Source: Ochotona curzoniae
Taxonomy: Eukaryota; Chordata; Mammalia; Lagomorpha; Ochotonidae
Assembly (NCBI RefSeq): GCF_017591425.1
Contig: NW_024464918.1
Coordinates: 11,034,001-11,098,000, forward strand
Direction of reading: 5' to 3'
Length of the DNA stretch: 64,000 bases
The translations under genes and the position numbers were made by a program. The notes below the pieces were generated by a model. The model did not search any database. It was not told the DNA's origin and saw only the letters and a program-made list of their open reading frames with translations. This document shows, piece by piece, positions 45,190 to 55,974 of the stretch. Numbering within the stretch: position 1 is the first letter of the stretch; each line of letters opens with the position of its first letter.

Positions 45190-45878
45190 AGCAGGTACAT
45201 CTACAGGTAAAGCTGAAGCATTAGTGAATACTGACTTATTATGACAATTGCGACTCTGAGTCTGGGCAGCTGCTAAAACTCTTTAAGATGGTTTGTGTCC
45301 TGGAGACAGAATTAATATCACAATTTCTGCGTTTAATTTGGGTGCTGGATTGGAGTCTGTGTTCCAGGGACATCCAGTATGTGCCCAGGTCTGCCCCCAA
45401 AGCTTGAGAAGTTCTTCGCATTGGTCCTGTCCTCAGGCAATGACTGGAAGCTTGATGATTTTCTCCCAGGGCCTATCGAATGGTGCATGTGCCAGGCTCT
45501 GCAGCTGTACCCATTGGTGGAAACTGAAATGAGTGTGGGCTAGTCTAGCTAGGCTGTAGTGCCCACTGGTGAATGTCAATGCTGGGAGCTAGCAATGATG
45601 GTCTGGGTGGCAGTCCCACTAGCACACAAGAGATGCAGTGCTGGGAGTGGGCCTGGTAGGAGTACTTGGGGGAGTTTTCCTGCAAAGCCGCAATTCCCAC
45701 TGGTATGAGAGCCAGGAATGAGAGCATGAGAGTTGGAATGGAGACTGGCTGGTATGAGGACAAACCAGGCTGGGGTTAGACTGCCACATGAAAGCCACAA
45801 TGAACATAAACCAGTGCTGATATAAGATCCTGGCTCTTGTAGGGTGAGAATTAGCCACTGAGACATTACTCCAGGCCC
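45190..45878 (-). mobile_element. Composite repeat: CSINE-like tRNA head joined to an unfamiliar modular body
   Basis: On the minus strand it begins at about 45878 with tagggcctggagtaatgtct, a CSINE-type head with A-box-like sequence and a weak B box (ggtttatgttc). After about 90 bases the sequence leaves the CSINE consensus. The next 350 or more bases are GC-richer than the surroundings and carry a recurring core cccactgg or variants (plus strand 45510, 45562, 45615, 45696). Spacing between cores is 52, 53 and 81 bases, as in a degenerate tandem array. The left (3') boundary near 45190 is not clear. I do not recognise the body. Confidence 0.5.
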
Positions 45879-45889
45879 TAGATTCTTTT

Positions 45890-46192
45890 AATTATATCAG
45901 CACCACATGACAGTGTTGACATTTCATGTTGGTGTTAGTTTGTCCCAGCTGCTCCACTTCCATCCAGCCCCCTGCTTACAGCCTGGGAAAGCAGTAGAGG
46001 ATGGCCCAAAGCTTTGGGATCCTGCACCGTGTGGGAGACCTGGAAGAAGCTCCTGGCTTCTGGCTTTGGATCAGCTCAGCTCCTGCCTTTGTGGCCACTT
46101 GGGGAGTGAACCAGCAGATGGAATATTTTTCTCTCATTCCTTCTCTTTGTAAATCTGACTTCCCAAAAAAAATAAATAAATCTTAAAAAATT
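45890..46192 (+). mobile_element. CSINE, forward, with damaged head
   Basis: The body from ctgctccacttccatccagc (45948) through the tail aaataaataaatcttaaaaa is clear. The head is distorted (the cccatatggg segment is missing). It stands head-to-head with the composite repeat, about 12-25 bases apart. Confidence 0.85.
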
Positions 46193-46889
46193 ATAAACCT
46201 GATATTTATATCCAAATCATAACCTTTCAAAGTGAAAACAGTCTAGTGAGCAAAAGCTTATGTTTTTCCTTTCCTTGTTCCTATTCAGAACCATCATTCT
46301 AAGAATATTGTCAGCATATCATTCAGTAATGTTTCCCTTGGAGAAACCCTTTCGCACAACAAGTCATGCATTTTGTTTGTATAGTATTGATAACTTAAAA
46401 ATCATCATTACATTCATGCTTTAAAATTTATGTCATTAAAGAGACTTTAGAGCATTTCTAGTATACTCTGAATTACGTTCTAATGTCTGACATCATAGCC
46501 TACACTTGAACCTTTTTGATAGCAGGGAGTTTATTAGTTTACATCATTATTTTCTGAATTATGCTAGAAATTTCAACTCAATTTTCTTTTTCTACTGTGT
46601 TATTCTAATGAAAATACTTCAGAATGTTTGTCTTGAGTAATCATTTCTGATTGCTTCAAAGTTTTATCCTGTAATGCAGTTTCCAAGTACTTATTTTTTT
46701 TTCTTTGAAGATAGGCTGTTAAAGTTCTAAGCATGTTTACTTGATATAAACAGTACCAGCAGAGTGTAGCACTCAGTTTTCTCCTGTGAGCTAGATATCA
46801 GCCACACTTAGGATTAGAGTTTTAAGTATATTCTTTCTCTGGGTGTGGATTAATAACCTATTTTGAAAAATGGAATTTTTGAGGTAAAT
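46193..46889. other. AT-rich sequence, nothing recognised
   Basis: No gene or repeat family seen. Confidence 0.5.
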
Positions 46890-47000
46890 AACGACATTGT
46901 CTTACTATCTCATTTTATCCTTAAAATAATACCCAAAAATAGAAAGGAAAGCTTTTCCCATTTTATTAACAAAAAATAATGATTTACAAAGAAATATGTC
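46890..47000 (-). mobile_element. MIR fragment, reverse orientation (weak)
   Basis: The segment ctcattttatccttaaaataatacc then tcccattttattaacaaaaaataatgatttacaaag resembles the MIR complement ('ttcctcacaacaaccctatgagg...ccccattttacagatgaggaaactgagg'). Confidence 0.4.
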
Positions 47001-48427
47001 TGAAATATCAAGCTAATGGGAACTTTATCTGAAAAATTAAAAATCTATATATATAAAAAGGAAAAGGTGTATGTGTACATATATCATGTCCACTTAAAAA
47101 GTAAATATGGCAAAGCTGAAAAAAATAAACTTTAAAAAGAAATCAAAGTATTGATTATATAATGCATGATCCTTTTTTCTTTATTCCTGTTATAAGTTCT
47201 TTTATGTTTTAATGTATCATTGCTTTGTTTTATAGATATATAGCCATTAATTTTACATCTATACAATTCTTTGAATATCTACAGTTATATTTTTTGCACA
47301 AAACTGAAAATTTTATGAGTTTGAGTCTCTAATCTGGCTGTTTTTATCTGTTTTTATATGAGAATTCTCTGAAGATCAAGGAAGGCGTTAATGCTCATTT
47401 TATCTCCTATGTAAAAAGCACAACAGGTAGTTGAGAGGATAGAATTTACTGACTTTTAAATTATCTTCCTTTTTCCAGACAGTCCCATTAGTATCTTGCC
47501 TCATTTTTCTCTCTATAGATATTCCTGTATTAACTTGTACCTTCCACTGCTTAGAAAGGGTATTCATTTATCAGTCTCAAGCAATTGTGTAGCCTCTCTA
47601 CTGAGAACACGAAATAGCTTGGAAATGCTTACCTAAAAAATGAGTTCATTTTTCTACAAAATCATATGTAACTGAAACCCTGATGTGAGGGCTTATTATC
47701 CGGTCCCCAACAGAAACTGGTGTGGCCAGGTGCTACTGACCAATTTGCCAGCTCCTGCCCAGAGCTGCAAAATTCCTTGTCCAAGGACACAGTCTCAACT
47801 AATTCAATATTAACGTTTAAAAAATGCCAGGCAGATCTCTGAAGCATTCCATTTGGTCTAATTGAGCTTTGCTAACCTTTTCTCTCTGAGAGAACAACTT
47901 TGAATGTGTGTCGAGAGGGAGCTTTATAAATATTTATTGAATAAAATAGCCCGTTTGGATATGAAATGAGTTTAGAGACAAGAATTAAGGCCAGTGAAGT
48001 TCTCAACTTTCTATTCTGGAAAATGTGAGCTGGGAGATTGCCCAGCGTCAACTTTTGAATCGTAACTGATTTTATTCTAGATATTACACTTAATCTGATG
48101 CAGCATTAGCATTAGCATTATAAAACTTTCCTTTGTCAGTAACCTATAAAAAATTGAGGGCGTGGTAGAAACCTTTGATGTGTGATTCTTTAACTCAGTT
48201 GTCTGTTTTTCTCATTCTTGAGGGTTTTTTGTTTGCTTGCTTTTGGAAGTGACTTAAGATCATTTGCAAAAATATGTCTGAATGCTTTTTTATAGCCACC
48301 TATTTTCTTTGGAAATTATCCTAGTATACTAAAAAGTAATTTAAAAAAAAATAAATTCTAAAGTTTTTAAAGTCATTTTCCTTTCGGAGAATGTCTTTTT
48401 TTAAAATGTAAATTTCTCTTGAGGCTT
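47001..48427. other. AT-rich sequence, nothing recognised
   Basis: More than 1.4 kb without a recognised gene or repeat, apart from three gcatta units at 48105-48120 and short A/T runs. Confidence 0.5.
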
Positions 48428-48725
48428 GTATGGTGGTTTAAATGTGGCCCCTCCACAACATAGGTATTGCCAACGTGATGGTATTTACAGGCTTAGGCAT
48501 TTAGATGCTCATTAAATTGTTATGGTAATTTCAACATGAATTGTATTAGGTACCCTTAGGAAATGGCTTGATGAAGGGAGTTCATCCGTTAGTGTTCTAC
48601 TATGGGAGGGTATAACCAAAAGGTTTTCATCAAATGGCGGTGCCTCGATCTTGGGCTTGTCAGCTTCCAAAACATTTTTTTAATGTATTGCAGAGTTTAT
48701 TATAGTAACACAAACAGTCTAAGTA
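48428..48725 (+). mobile_element. MaLR LTR (MST/MLT1-type), forward, internally shortened
   Basis: Starts 'tatggtggtttaaatgtggcccctcc' (counterpart 'tatggtttgaatgtgtcccctcc'), continues 'attgccaacgtgatggtatttacagg', then 'ggcggtgcctcgatcttgggcttgtcagcttccaaaac', and ends 'ttattatagtaacacaaacagtctaagta'. About 300 bp remain of an LTR usually near 400. No internal retroviral sequence adjoins. Confidence 0.72.
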
Positions 48726-49279
48726 AACTGACTGACTCCAAGTAGTTCCTTTTATGAATGAAATTATCAAATAGCTTAAGAGTTGGCCAGTAAGCTTGGA
48801 TTTCTTGTAAGATAACCAAGGCACCATAAATCTGTTCCTGTAAATAATTTAAGAGCTAGACTCTGAAAAATAAGATTTGGACCTTTTATTGCCCTGTTTA
48901 ATATTGATTAAATAAAATGAGTCACCATGAATAAATTTTTCTATGTTGTAGATACAGGCTTCCTACAACTATAGAGAGGTTAAAACAGCAAGTCAGAACC
49001 TTTTTTTTTTTTGTATTCATATGGACATTAAGAGACAGACTATGGGAAGAGGAAGAATTTTGTGTGAATATGGGACTGTGGATTTTTTGTTTGCTTGCTT
49101 CCAAACATTTCACAGGTGCTGACAGATTTGGGAGGAGAAAGATTTCAGATTTGAGCGAGGTGTAGTGTCTTCCTTCAAGGTCTTTATAATGTGCTGCATA
49201 GAAAACACTGCAGCAAATTGTGGATTAGGTTGAAAGTCCTGGTGACAGAGAGTTTGTATAATGATCAGGAAGTTTCTGG
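48726..49279. other. AT-rich sequence, nothing recognised
   Basis: A T-run lies at 49001-49012. No gene or repeat family is seen. Confidence 0.5.
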
Positions 49280-49545
49280 GATGCCAGCATTTTATTTCAT
49301 ACTGCCTGGGCTCTAGTTTTGCTCTGTTCCTATTCTAGCTTCTCCTTAGTGTGCATTCTAAGAGGTGGTAGGTGAAGGCTCAAGTACTTCTATCCCTGCC
49401 ACCCAGGTAGGAGAGTCTGGGGATTGACTTTTCAGACCCCTGGCTTTGGCTGTCCAATGGCTCGCTACTGTGGACACTGGGCAGTTAACCCGCTAATGGA
49501 AGATCTCTGTTATTTTAAGTTTCAAAAAAGTAAAAAAAAAAAATT
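49280..49545 (+). mobile_element. Old CSINE (older branch), forward
   Basis: Contains 'ctagcttctccttagtgtgcattctaagaggtggtaggtgaaggctcaagtacttctatccctgccacccaggtaggag', the older-branch body, and ends in an A-run (49531-49543). The head is unclear. Confidence 0.78.
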
Positions 49546-50519
49546 ATTTTTGATGTGTATTATCCTGCAGGAACTTAATTGTGGAAGTAAAATGCCAAAG
49601 TTCTCATCATATGATCTGAGCATTAAATATGGATAATTCATAAATTATAAAGCAAGGAAAAAGAGAAAAATTCAGAAATGAAGAAGTCAGATTTCAAAGG
49701 CACACCAGTGTTGAATAGTACACGTAACCTTGAAATCTGATGATGGGAGACAATCTGAACTTTATAAATTATATGTAACATTCATTAATAGAATATAAAA
49801 CACAAATTACTTAATTATATCATTAATAATATTAATGATATAGCATTTTCAATACTATTCAAATAAAGATATCTGGTAAGCAAGAACACTTCATGTTTTC
49901 ATTGGTGGTAGAGTATAGGCATAAGAAAGTAGAGAGAAAATATTCTCAAGAATTTAAGCATGCAGTTGTGAATATGTGAAAACCACTTTGAAAGACTGCT
50001 TGATAAACAATTTGCTTAGGTGTTTATTAAATTCTTACTCTTTAAAATGGTCAGATTGACACATCTATATCCATTTTAGAATGCAAGCTTTAGGTATTTC
50101 TCATTATTTATAATGGTTACCATCCTGAAGAACATGATAAATGTTTTTATTCATAAATAGGAATAGCTATTGTTTGTTAGTTATCTTCTTTGTCATTCTG
50201 CAGTAGATAAATTCTGTGATTTTTGCTAAGGACATGTCTCTGTCCCCTATAAATGAGTATAAATTGTCAATACAATGCTGGGTAGGTTAAATTATTTCAC
50301 AAGATAATTGGAGATTATAATATTCTGAGAAATGCTGATTTGGGGGGCTGTATGTGAATTTTGGAGTGAAGAGGTCAGAGAGAGAAGAATAAAGTAGATG
50401 CATTAAGAAACAGTGACAGTAGAGAAAAAATGAGAAAGTGAAGATAGGTGACAAAGAGAAGTAATGACATCTCCAGATATTTGTTAATTAGGAAGACTTC
50501 CTCTTAAACAATTGGAGTA
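49546..50519. other. AT-rich sequence with one long hairpin
   Basis: A perfect palindrome with 12-base arms lies at 49816-49842. Nothing else is recognised. Confidence 0.5.
49816..49842. repeat. Perfect hairpin, 12-bp arms, 3-nt loop
   Basis: Arms tatatcattaat and attaatgatata flank aat. AT-only apart from one C and one G per strand. Confidence 0.85.
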
Positions 50520-50770
50520 TAGCCATTCATTATTCATTACCATTTAAATTTGATATATGTCAGGCACTGTTATGGATTTTGAGGACAAAGTGATGAACAT
50601 GGGACTCTATCCCCTTTATATGAAGATTATTTTCTAGTGAGGCAGAATGCCAATGAGTAAACATAGGTGTTTACTTTCGGGTAATGATGAGCAAAATAAA
50701 GTATAATGAAGCATTTCTCTGTAGAGGGTTAGGTGAGGAAGACCTCTGTGGAGAAGGGACTCTTAGAACC
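50520..50770 (-). mobile_element. L2 fragment, reverse orientation
   Basis: Contains 'attcattaccatttaaatttgatatatgtcaggcactgttatggattttgagg', 'ggcagaatgccaatgagtaaaca' and 'aagacctctgtggagaaggg', matching the L2 complement from its 3' end inward. Confidence 0.65.
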
Positions 50771-51384
50771 TCTACATGCAGCTAAATGGTTCCAGCCCAC
50801 AATTCTCTCATTTCTCCCTTAACAGTTGGTATTGAGTTGCAATTCTGTAACTGCAAGCTACCATCAGAGCATTTTTTTGACATATGAATAATTTATTTAT
50901 TTTATAATTTTAGTTTCATTCTCCACGCTGCTCTGAAACTTGACCCCTGACCAGATGCCACATACTTTTACATTCATTTTTGTATAAGAAGCGCCTACCC
51001 ATTCCCAGGACCATTTCTTTCTTTAAAAAAACTTTTTAAGTAATTCATTGTAATCTCACTGTTTTGCACCATTAAATGTAAATTTCTCATGTCTAAATGA
51101 ATGTAGCTTCGAGCAACATTTTCCAAATGGTAACTTGGGAACCTGTGCCACTTTGGTCTTTTAGCTATGCTGCCTGGGGCCATGTAGCCATCAAGTTCCT
51201 ACAGCCAAAGAAGAGTGAGAGTGAGAGCAAGACGGTCTGTCAGTTCCTAGATGTCTTAGAATAGGAAACTCAATGTTGGCATTCAATGTCTTATGCTTGC
51301 ATTAACTCCATGGTTCCAGTCTAATTACATGGGAATTAAGAAATGTGGATGACACTAGAGATACTTTTGTGTTGTTTATATTAA
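50771..51384. other. Unique-looking sequence, nothing recognised
   Basis: No gene or repeat family seen. Confidence 0.5.
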
Positions 51385-52170
51385 CAGTTATTTCTGTAAG
51401 AAACATATTTTCAAAATAGTGCCTATGGAAAACAGCCCAGATGCCCATCGAAAGAGGAGTGGAGAAAGGAATGGTCATGCATCTATTCCTTAGAATACTA
51501 TTCTGACATGAAAAAGAATGAAATTCTATCATGTGCAACAAAATGGTCCCGTTAGAGACCTTAATGTTCAGTGAAATAAGGCATTCCATAAAGGACACAT
51601 ATTATCTGTTTTCCCAGCTATTGGGCAATGTTCATGCAAAATACAACATATGTGTATATGCATATATATGTGTGTGTGTGTTGTGCACGTTATGTATAAC
51701 ATATATAGTTTTTTATAAATGTTATATGTAACATATGTATATACTATATATATTGCTCAAATGTAAGTAAACTATATAATGGAGATATATTATATAAAAA
51801 TACATATATAACTATATACATATATATACACACACACATACAGATATTGCCCAAATGTAAGTGAACTGTATAATGGAGACTAGCATACCCAAAAGTAAAC
51901 ATACATTTCAGTATGCATCTCTACTCCTAAATGCAAGAAGGACTCTCAATGAAGCTGCTAAATATACCTTCACAATATACCAGGCTTTCTACCGTTGTCT
52001 ATACCTACATTGTCATGATACACTTAAATAGCAGAATGTTGGATTTGTGACTGTTGCTGAAGTACTACACTATTTTAATAATATGGTTGAAAACAGAGAT
52101 GGGGAGTGGAGGGCTGGAGGAGTGCTTGTGGAACTGGATCATGGAAAATAAGAAAAAACAAACGAACAAA
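51385..52170 (+). mobile_element. L1 3' end, forward, with AT simple sequence and an A-rich tail
   Basis: Begins with 'aacagcccagatgcccatcgaaagaggagtgg', then 'cttagaatactattctgacatgaaaaagaatgaaattctatcatgtgcaacaaaatgg' and 'agtgaaataaggcattccataaaggacacatattatctgttttcc', the terminus of L1 ORF2. The 3' UTR follows, interrupted by tat/tgtg simple sequence (51650-51840). An A-rich segment (52143-52170) is the probable tail. Truncated and not coding. Confidence 0.8.
51752..51879 (+). repeat. Direct duplication of about 34 bp, period 93
   Basis: A segment starting attgctcaaatgtaagtaaa (51752) recurs as attgcccaaatgtaagtgaa (51845) and both continue to ataatggaga with few differences. AT/CA simple repeats lie between them, so replication slippage is the probable cause. 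Confidence 0.85.
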
Positions 52171-52534
52171 CCAAAACAATAGTGTCCAAGACTTTGGTGA
52201 TGAATGGATATACCGTAAGGATGTGAAAAAGTAGAAAACTAAAAAATGATTCTGAAGTTTTTGCCTTGGTTATTTGGAAAATGAATAGTAAAGCTCGCTG
52301 ACACGGCTACAAGACTGAACTTAATAGTATTCAAAGGTATTTTAACCTCATCTGCAGTCATAGCTCTTATTGTGTGTTAACATTAGCGATAATGAATTAG
52401 TGCTACGGTGATATGCTGTAGTTTACAGATCTCACTGTAGGTTTTAAAGATATAGTGGTTTTTCTACATTTGATATTCACTTCCAGTCACAGCTTTTAGA
52501 GCATGCAACATTTCATGTTTCATTAGTTTATTGT
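52171..52534. other. AT-rich sequence, nothing recognised
   Basis: No gene or repeat family seen. Confidence 0.5.
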
Positions 52535-52650
52535 ATAAACCACTCCATAATGTATGTTGAATGTTTACTGTGCGCTAAGACACAAGAGATGCAAAATAAA
52601 TGTGATATAATTCCTTAACTCGAGGAGCACAGATGCAATCATGAATTTTA
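52535..52650 (-). mobile_element. L2 fragment, reverse orientation
   Basis: The segment 'gtatgttgaatgtttactgtgcgctaagacac' then 'taattccttaactcgaggagcacag' resembles the L2 3' end complement ('tattgagcacctactatgtgccaggcac...ccctgccctcaaggagctcac'). Confidence 0.5.
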
Positions 52651-53066
52651 AGAAACAATGACAAGTATAGATTTGAAATGTTTAACCCATATGAAAATAG
52701 AGAAATATGTCAGGTGGCCTTTGAATATTTCTTCCCTTTCTGCGGATTCTGTCTAGGAAATTTAATTGTAAATTTCTCCACATGAGTTTATAGCAGCTGT
52801 CTGTTTTAAGCTCTTAGCTGTGAAAGTCTGGCTTTGATTCTGTTGATATTGTCATGTGTGAGTTGGGTAGCTTGTATGAAGCAGATACTCAGAAAATATT
52901 TCAGAGTAGCCTGCTTTAGCTATAGGAAATATTGTTTTTCTTTTAGTGTATCAGTTTGGGGTATTTCATGATAGTAATAGGTTAATGAAGGAGAAGAGAA
53001 GGAAACGAGCCCTTCCAAGAACCCCTAGAAAGGACAGCCCTTACAACACCTTTGTTTTATTTCCTT
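52651..53066. other. AT-rich sequence, nothing recognised
   Basis: No gene or repeat family seen. Confidence 0.5.
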
Positions 53067-53670
53067 TTATTTAAAAGTATTTATCGATTTGAAAGGCAGA
53101 GATAAACAGAGATTTCATTTGCTGGTTAACTCCACATGTCTGTAACAGCCAAGCAAAATCCAGATCAAAGCCAGAAGCTAGAAATTCCTTCTAGATTTTC
53201 CATGTAGGTGGTTAGGCCCTAAGTACTAAAACCATCATTGTCTCCCAGGGGTGGGCGTTGGCCAGAGGCTGGATCAGAAGTGAAGTTGGGGGCCTAGTGC
53301 GGTAGCCTAGCGGTTAAAGTCCTTTAACCGGGATCTCATATGGAGTCCGGTTTTAATCCCCAGTGGCCCCACTTCCCCTTCACCTCCCTGCTTGTGACCT
53401 GGTAAAGCAGTCGAGGATAGCCCAAAGCCATGTGGGAGACCCGGAGGAGGCTTTGGGCTCCTGGGTTTGGATTGGCGCAGCTTCGGCCATTGCGGCCACT
53501 TGGGGAGTAAATCAATGGACAGAAGATCTTCCTCTCTGTATATCTGACTTTCCAATAAAAATAGAAATGAATCTTTAAAAAATAAAAAATAAGTGAAGCT
53601 GGTACTTAAACACAGTTCTGTACGATAAGTTGGGTATTCTACTCACAGGCTAACTGCTGTAAAAGAATGC
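53067..53670 (-). mobile_element. Old CSINE, reverse orientation, split by a younger CSINE
   Basis: Left part 53067-53289 has tail complement, GA block and body. The right part, from 53591, has the head complement (gtgaagctggtacttaaaca, ending taactgctgt). The two parts are contiguous if the insert is removed. Confidence 0.78.
53278..53602 (+). mobile_element. CSINE nested in an older CSINE, 12-bp target duplication
   Basis: The insert (53290-53590) starts gggcctagtgcggtagccta and has a tail aaaatagaaatgaatctttaaa. A shortened segment after the head (cctttaaccgggatctcatat) marks a small deletion. Repeats aagtgaagttgg (53278-53289) and aagtgaagctgg (53591-53602) differ at one base. Confidence 0.92.
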
Positions 53671-54339
53671 CCACTCCTGAAAAAGTATATTTTAACATAG
53701 CAATATCCATTTTGAAAACCTGAACTCCGTATTTACAAGATATTACATTTTTATTGGCTGCAAATGATATGGTTGTGGAACTGTGTTTTAACAATAATCG
53801 GAAAATAGGAAGCTAAGTCATAGCAAAAAAAGTAACGTGAATGAAATGGCATATGATACATGGTTCAGAGAAGGTGCAAGGGACCAGCAGGGTACGAAGA
53901 GGGGTGGGTTGGAGCTTGCGGTGATGTGTTCAAATAATGAAAAGTGGTGCAATGAGGCCGAGGCTCAGCATGCTGGCGGCAGGGTTGGGGGCGAGGGCGT
54001 AGGAAAGAGGATCACGATGTACTACCAAGTCAGGACCCTTCAACTCCAGATACAGACCAGATGTCCTCAGGAAGAGCTACCGAGCAGCCAGAGGATTGCC
54101 TCCACATGTTGCTGTTTAACTCGCTTGCACTCGTGCTCAGGCTTGATTAGTTATGAAGTCTTTTCAGGTGGTTCTTAGTACACCGAGGATTGACACAGTA
54201 GTGTCAGCCCTGTAGACTTGCGGGGAAATGAAACAAAAAATTTCGTTTGACTCTGATTTTGATTCGTGAGTTGTGAGATGAGCTAAGGAAAGGAGTGACA
54301 TACTTGGTATTTTAAGGTAAATGTTTTTTGTTCTTTCTT
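53671..54339. other. Sequence with a GC-richer island, no gene recognised
   Basis: A 113-codon open frame (53837-54178) lies in locally GC-rich sequence. Its translation is low in hydrophobic core patterns and I recognise no domain. It may be an old repeat of the L2 type (purine-rich 'gcagggttgggggcgagggcg'). Confidence 0.35.
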
Positions 54340-54608
54340 TATCTTTTAAAAATGTGGTACTCCGGGAGAGACAGAAGGTGATAGAGAGGTACAGCCGTCT
54401 GCTAATTTACTCCCCAGTGTTCTCAAAAGCCAGGAGGAGAGAACTTGAGCCAGGAGCCAGAATCGCATTGGTGGCATCCTGGATTGGTGGCAGAGAAGCC
54501 AGCTACTGGTAAGTTCACGGCTTCCTCCCAGAGTCTGTATGCATAGCAAGTTGGAATCAGGAGCAGAAGTCAAACTCAAACCTGAGACCTCTACTAACAG
54601 ACATAGGC
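54340..54608 (-). mobile_element. Old CSINE, reverse orientation
   Basis: Starts with tttaaaaatgtggtactccg and the GA block. The body has gccaggagccagaatcgca, then gaatcaggagcagaagtcaaactcaaacc near the head, typical of the older branch. The next CSINE abuts its right end. Confidence 0.68.
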
Positions 54609-54610
54609 AT

Positions 54611-54905
54611 CTTTTTTTTTTTTTTTAAGATTTATTTATTTTGGTTGAGTAGTCAAATTTATAGAGAGGAGAGACAGAAAGGTCTTCTATGTTTTGGTCA
54701 CATCCCAAGTGGCTATAACAGCTGTAACTGAGCCAATCCGAAGCCAAGAGATTGTTGTGGGCTTCCCATGCTGGCGCAGGGTCCCAGGGTTTCAGGTCAC
54801 CCTTTGCTGCTTTCTCAGGCCATAAGCGGAGTGATGGATGGGAAGTGGAGCAGCTGGGACACAAACTGGCACCCATATGGAATGTTGACTCAAGATGTGG
54901 GTATC
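54611..54905 (-). mobile_element. CSINE, reverse orientation, head incomplete
   Basis: A run of T leads into aagatttatttattttggtt, then GA block, body and cccatatgg (54871). The sequence departs from the family at about 54885-54905, so the A box is lost. Confidence 0.85.
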
Positions 54906-55167
54906 CTCATTGCAACTAAAATCAGGAGTTTGTGGGAGAAAAAATGGGATTTCCTTATGTGATAGTTAAATTCTGGGATCATCTGATCTTTAACTTTCTC
55001 TGATTCTCTATAGCTAGGAATGCAAACTTATTTTTATGTTAGGAAATAGGTTCGGTGATTCTCATGTTTGGCTCTCAGTTTGTTAACTGACCTCAGGACT
55101 TGAACATTCTTAGCACATTGGTGGCGCTTCATTGAACAGTATGTACATTGTTAGTAAATGTATTTTT

Positions 55168-55325
55168 CATTTTTTAGGTTTATTTATTGGAAGGGCAGAG
55201 CAACAAAGAGAGAACAGGAAGGAAGGAAATGAGGAAGAAAGAGAGAGGATTGATTCTCCATCTGTTAATCCACTCCCCCAAATGGCCACAATGGGCAGGT
55301 CTGGACCAGGCTTGTGTTAGCAGGC
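55168..55325 (-). mobile_element. Truncated old CSINE, reverse orientation
   Basis: Tail complement, an enlarged purine-rich block (55200-55250), then ccatctgttaatccactccc and aatggccacaatggg. The head half is absent. Confidence 0.7.
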
Positions 55326-55974
55326 AGTGATGACAATAATCTAACATATCTAACTTATTAGATGAAAGTAGCAGGGAAGGATTCAAAGACAGAGGGGCAG
55401 TTTAGACAATATACATCTACTAAAACCAGAATAATTTAGAGAAAAGACATTTCTATTTTCTTTTTATTAAACATTTCCTCAATACCTCATTATAGTGGAG
55501 CCACGACCATTTTTATGGTTATAGTAACCACTGTTAACTCAACATGATACATATTCAGAATTGAAAGTGCAAGTGTTTTGTGTTACATACAAACAGTAGA
55601 CTGCAAAAGGGCGCATGCCTTGTCCAATACGGCAGGAACTGGGTCTTGAAGAGCAGAAGATAGCATAAAGAGAAAAGAAAAGGCAAAAGTTTTGAACATG
55701 GGGCAGAAAGTTCAGTCTTTTCTGCATCAGAATGGGTTCATCATGTGGCTTGTCTCTGCAATTTTAACTCATCTGGGGAACCAGAATTCAAGTTGATCTG
55801 GTTCACCTGTGCGTCTTTTGTTTGCTCACTCCTCACAGTCCCAGCCAGAAGGTGCTTAAGTGGATCATCACGCACTCGGAGGGAGGAAGGGAGCATAACC
55901 AATTATCTTAGGAGTGTATGTGCTGCCTGGGACTTGCTTTGCCAACCACGGACCTTGTCAGCTTGGTATGATTT
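55326..55974. other. Unique-looking sequence, nothing recognised
   Basis: No repeat family seen. The part from 55740 is less AT-rich and directly precedes the coding-like stretch on the other strand. Confidence 0.45.

Noticed and set aside
53837..54178. 113-codon open frame in a GC-richer patch
   Set aside because: No domain, no signal of coding periodicity that I can judge by eye, and the composition is compatible with a degraded old repeat. A protein search would settle it.
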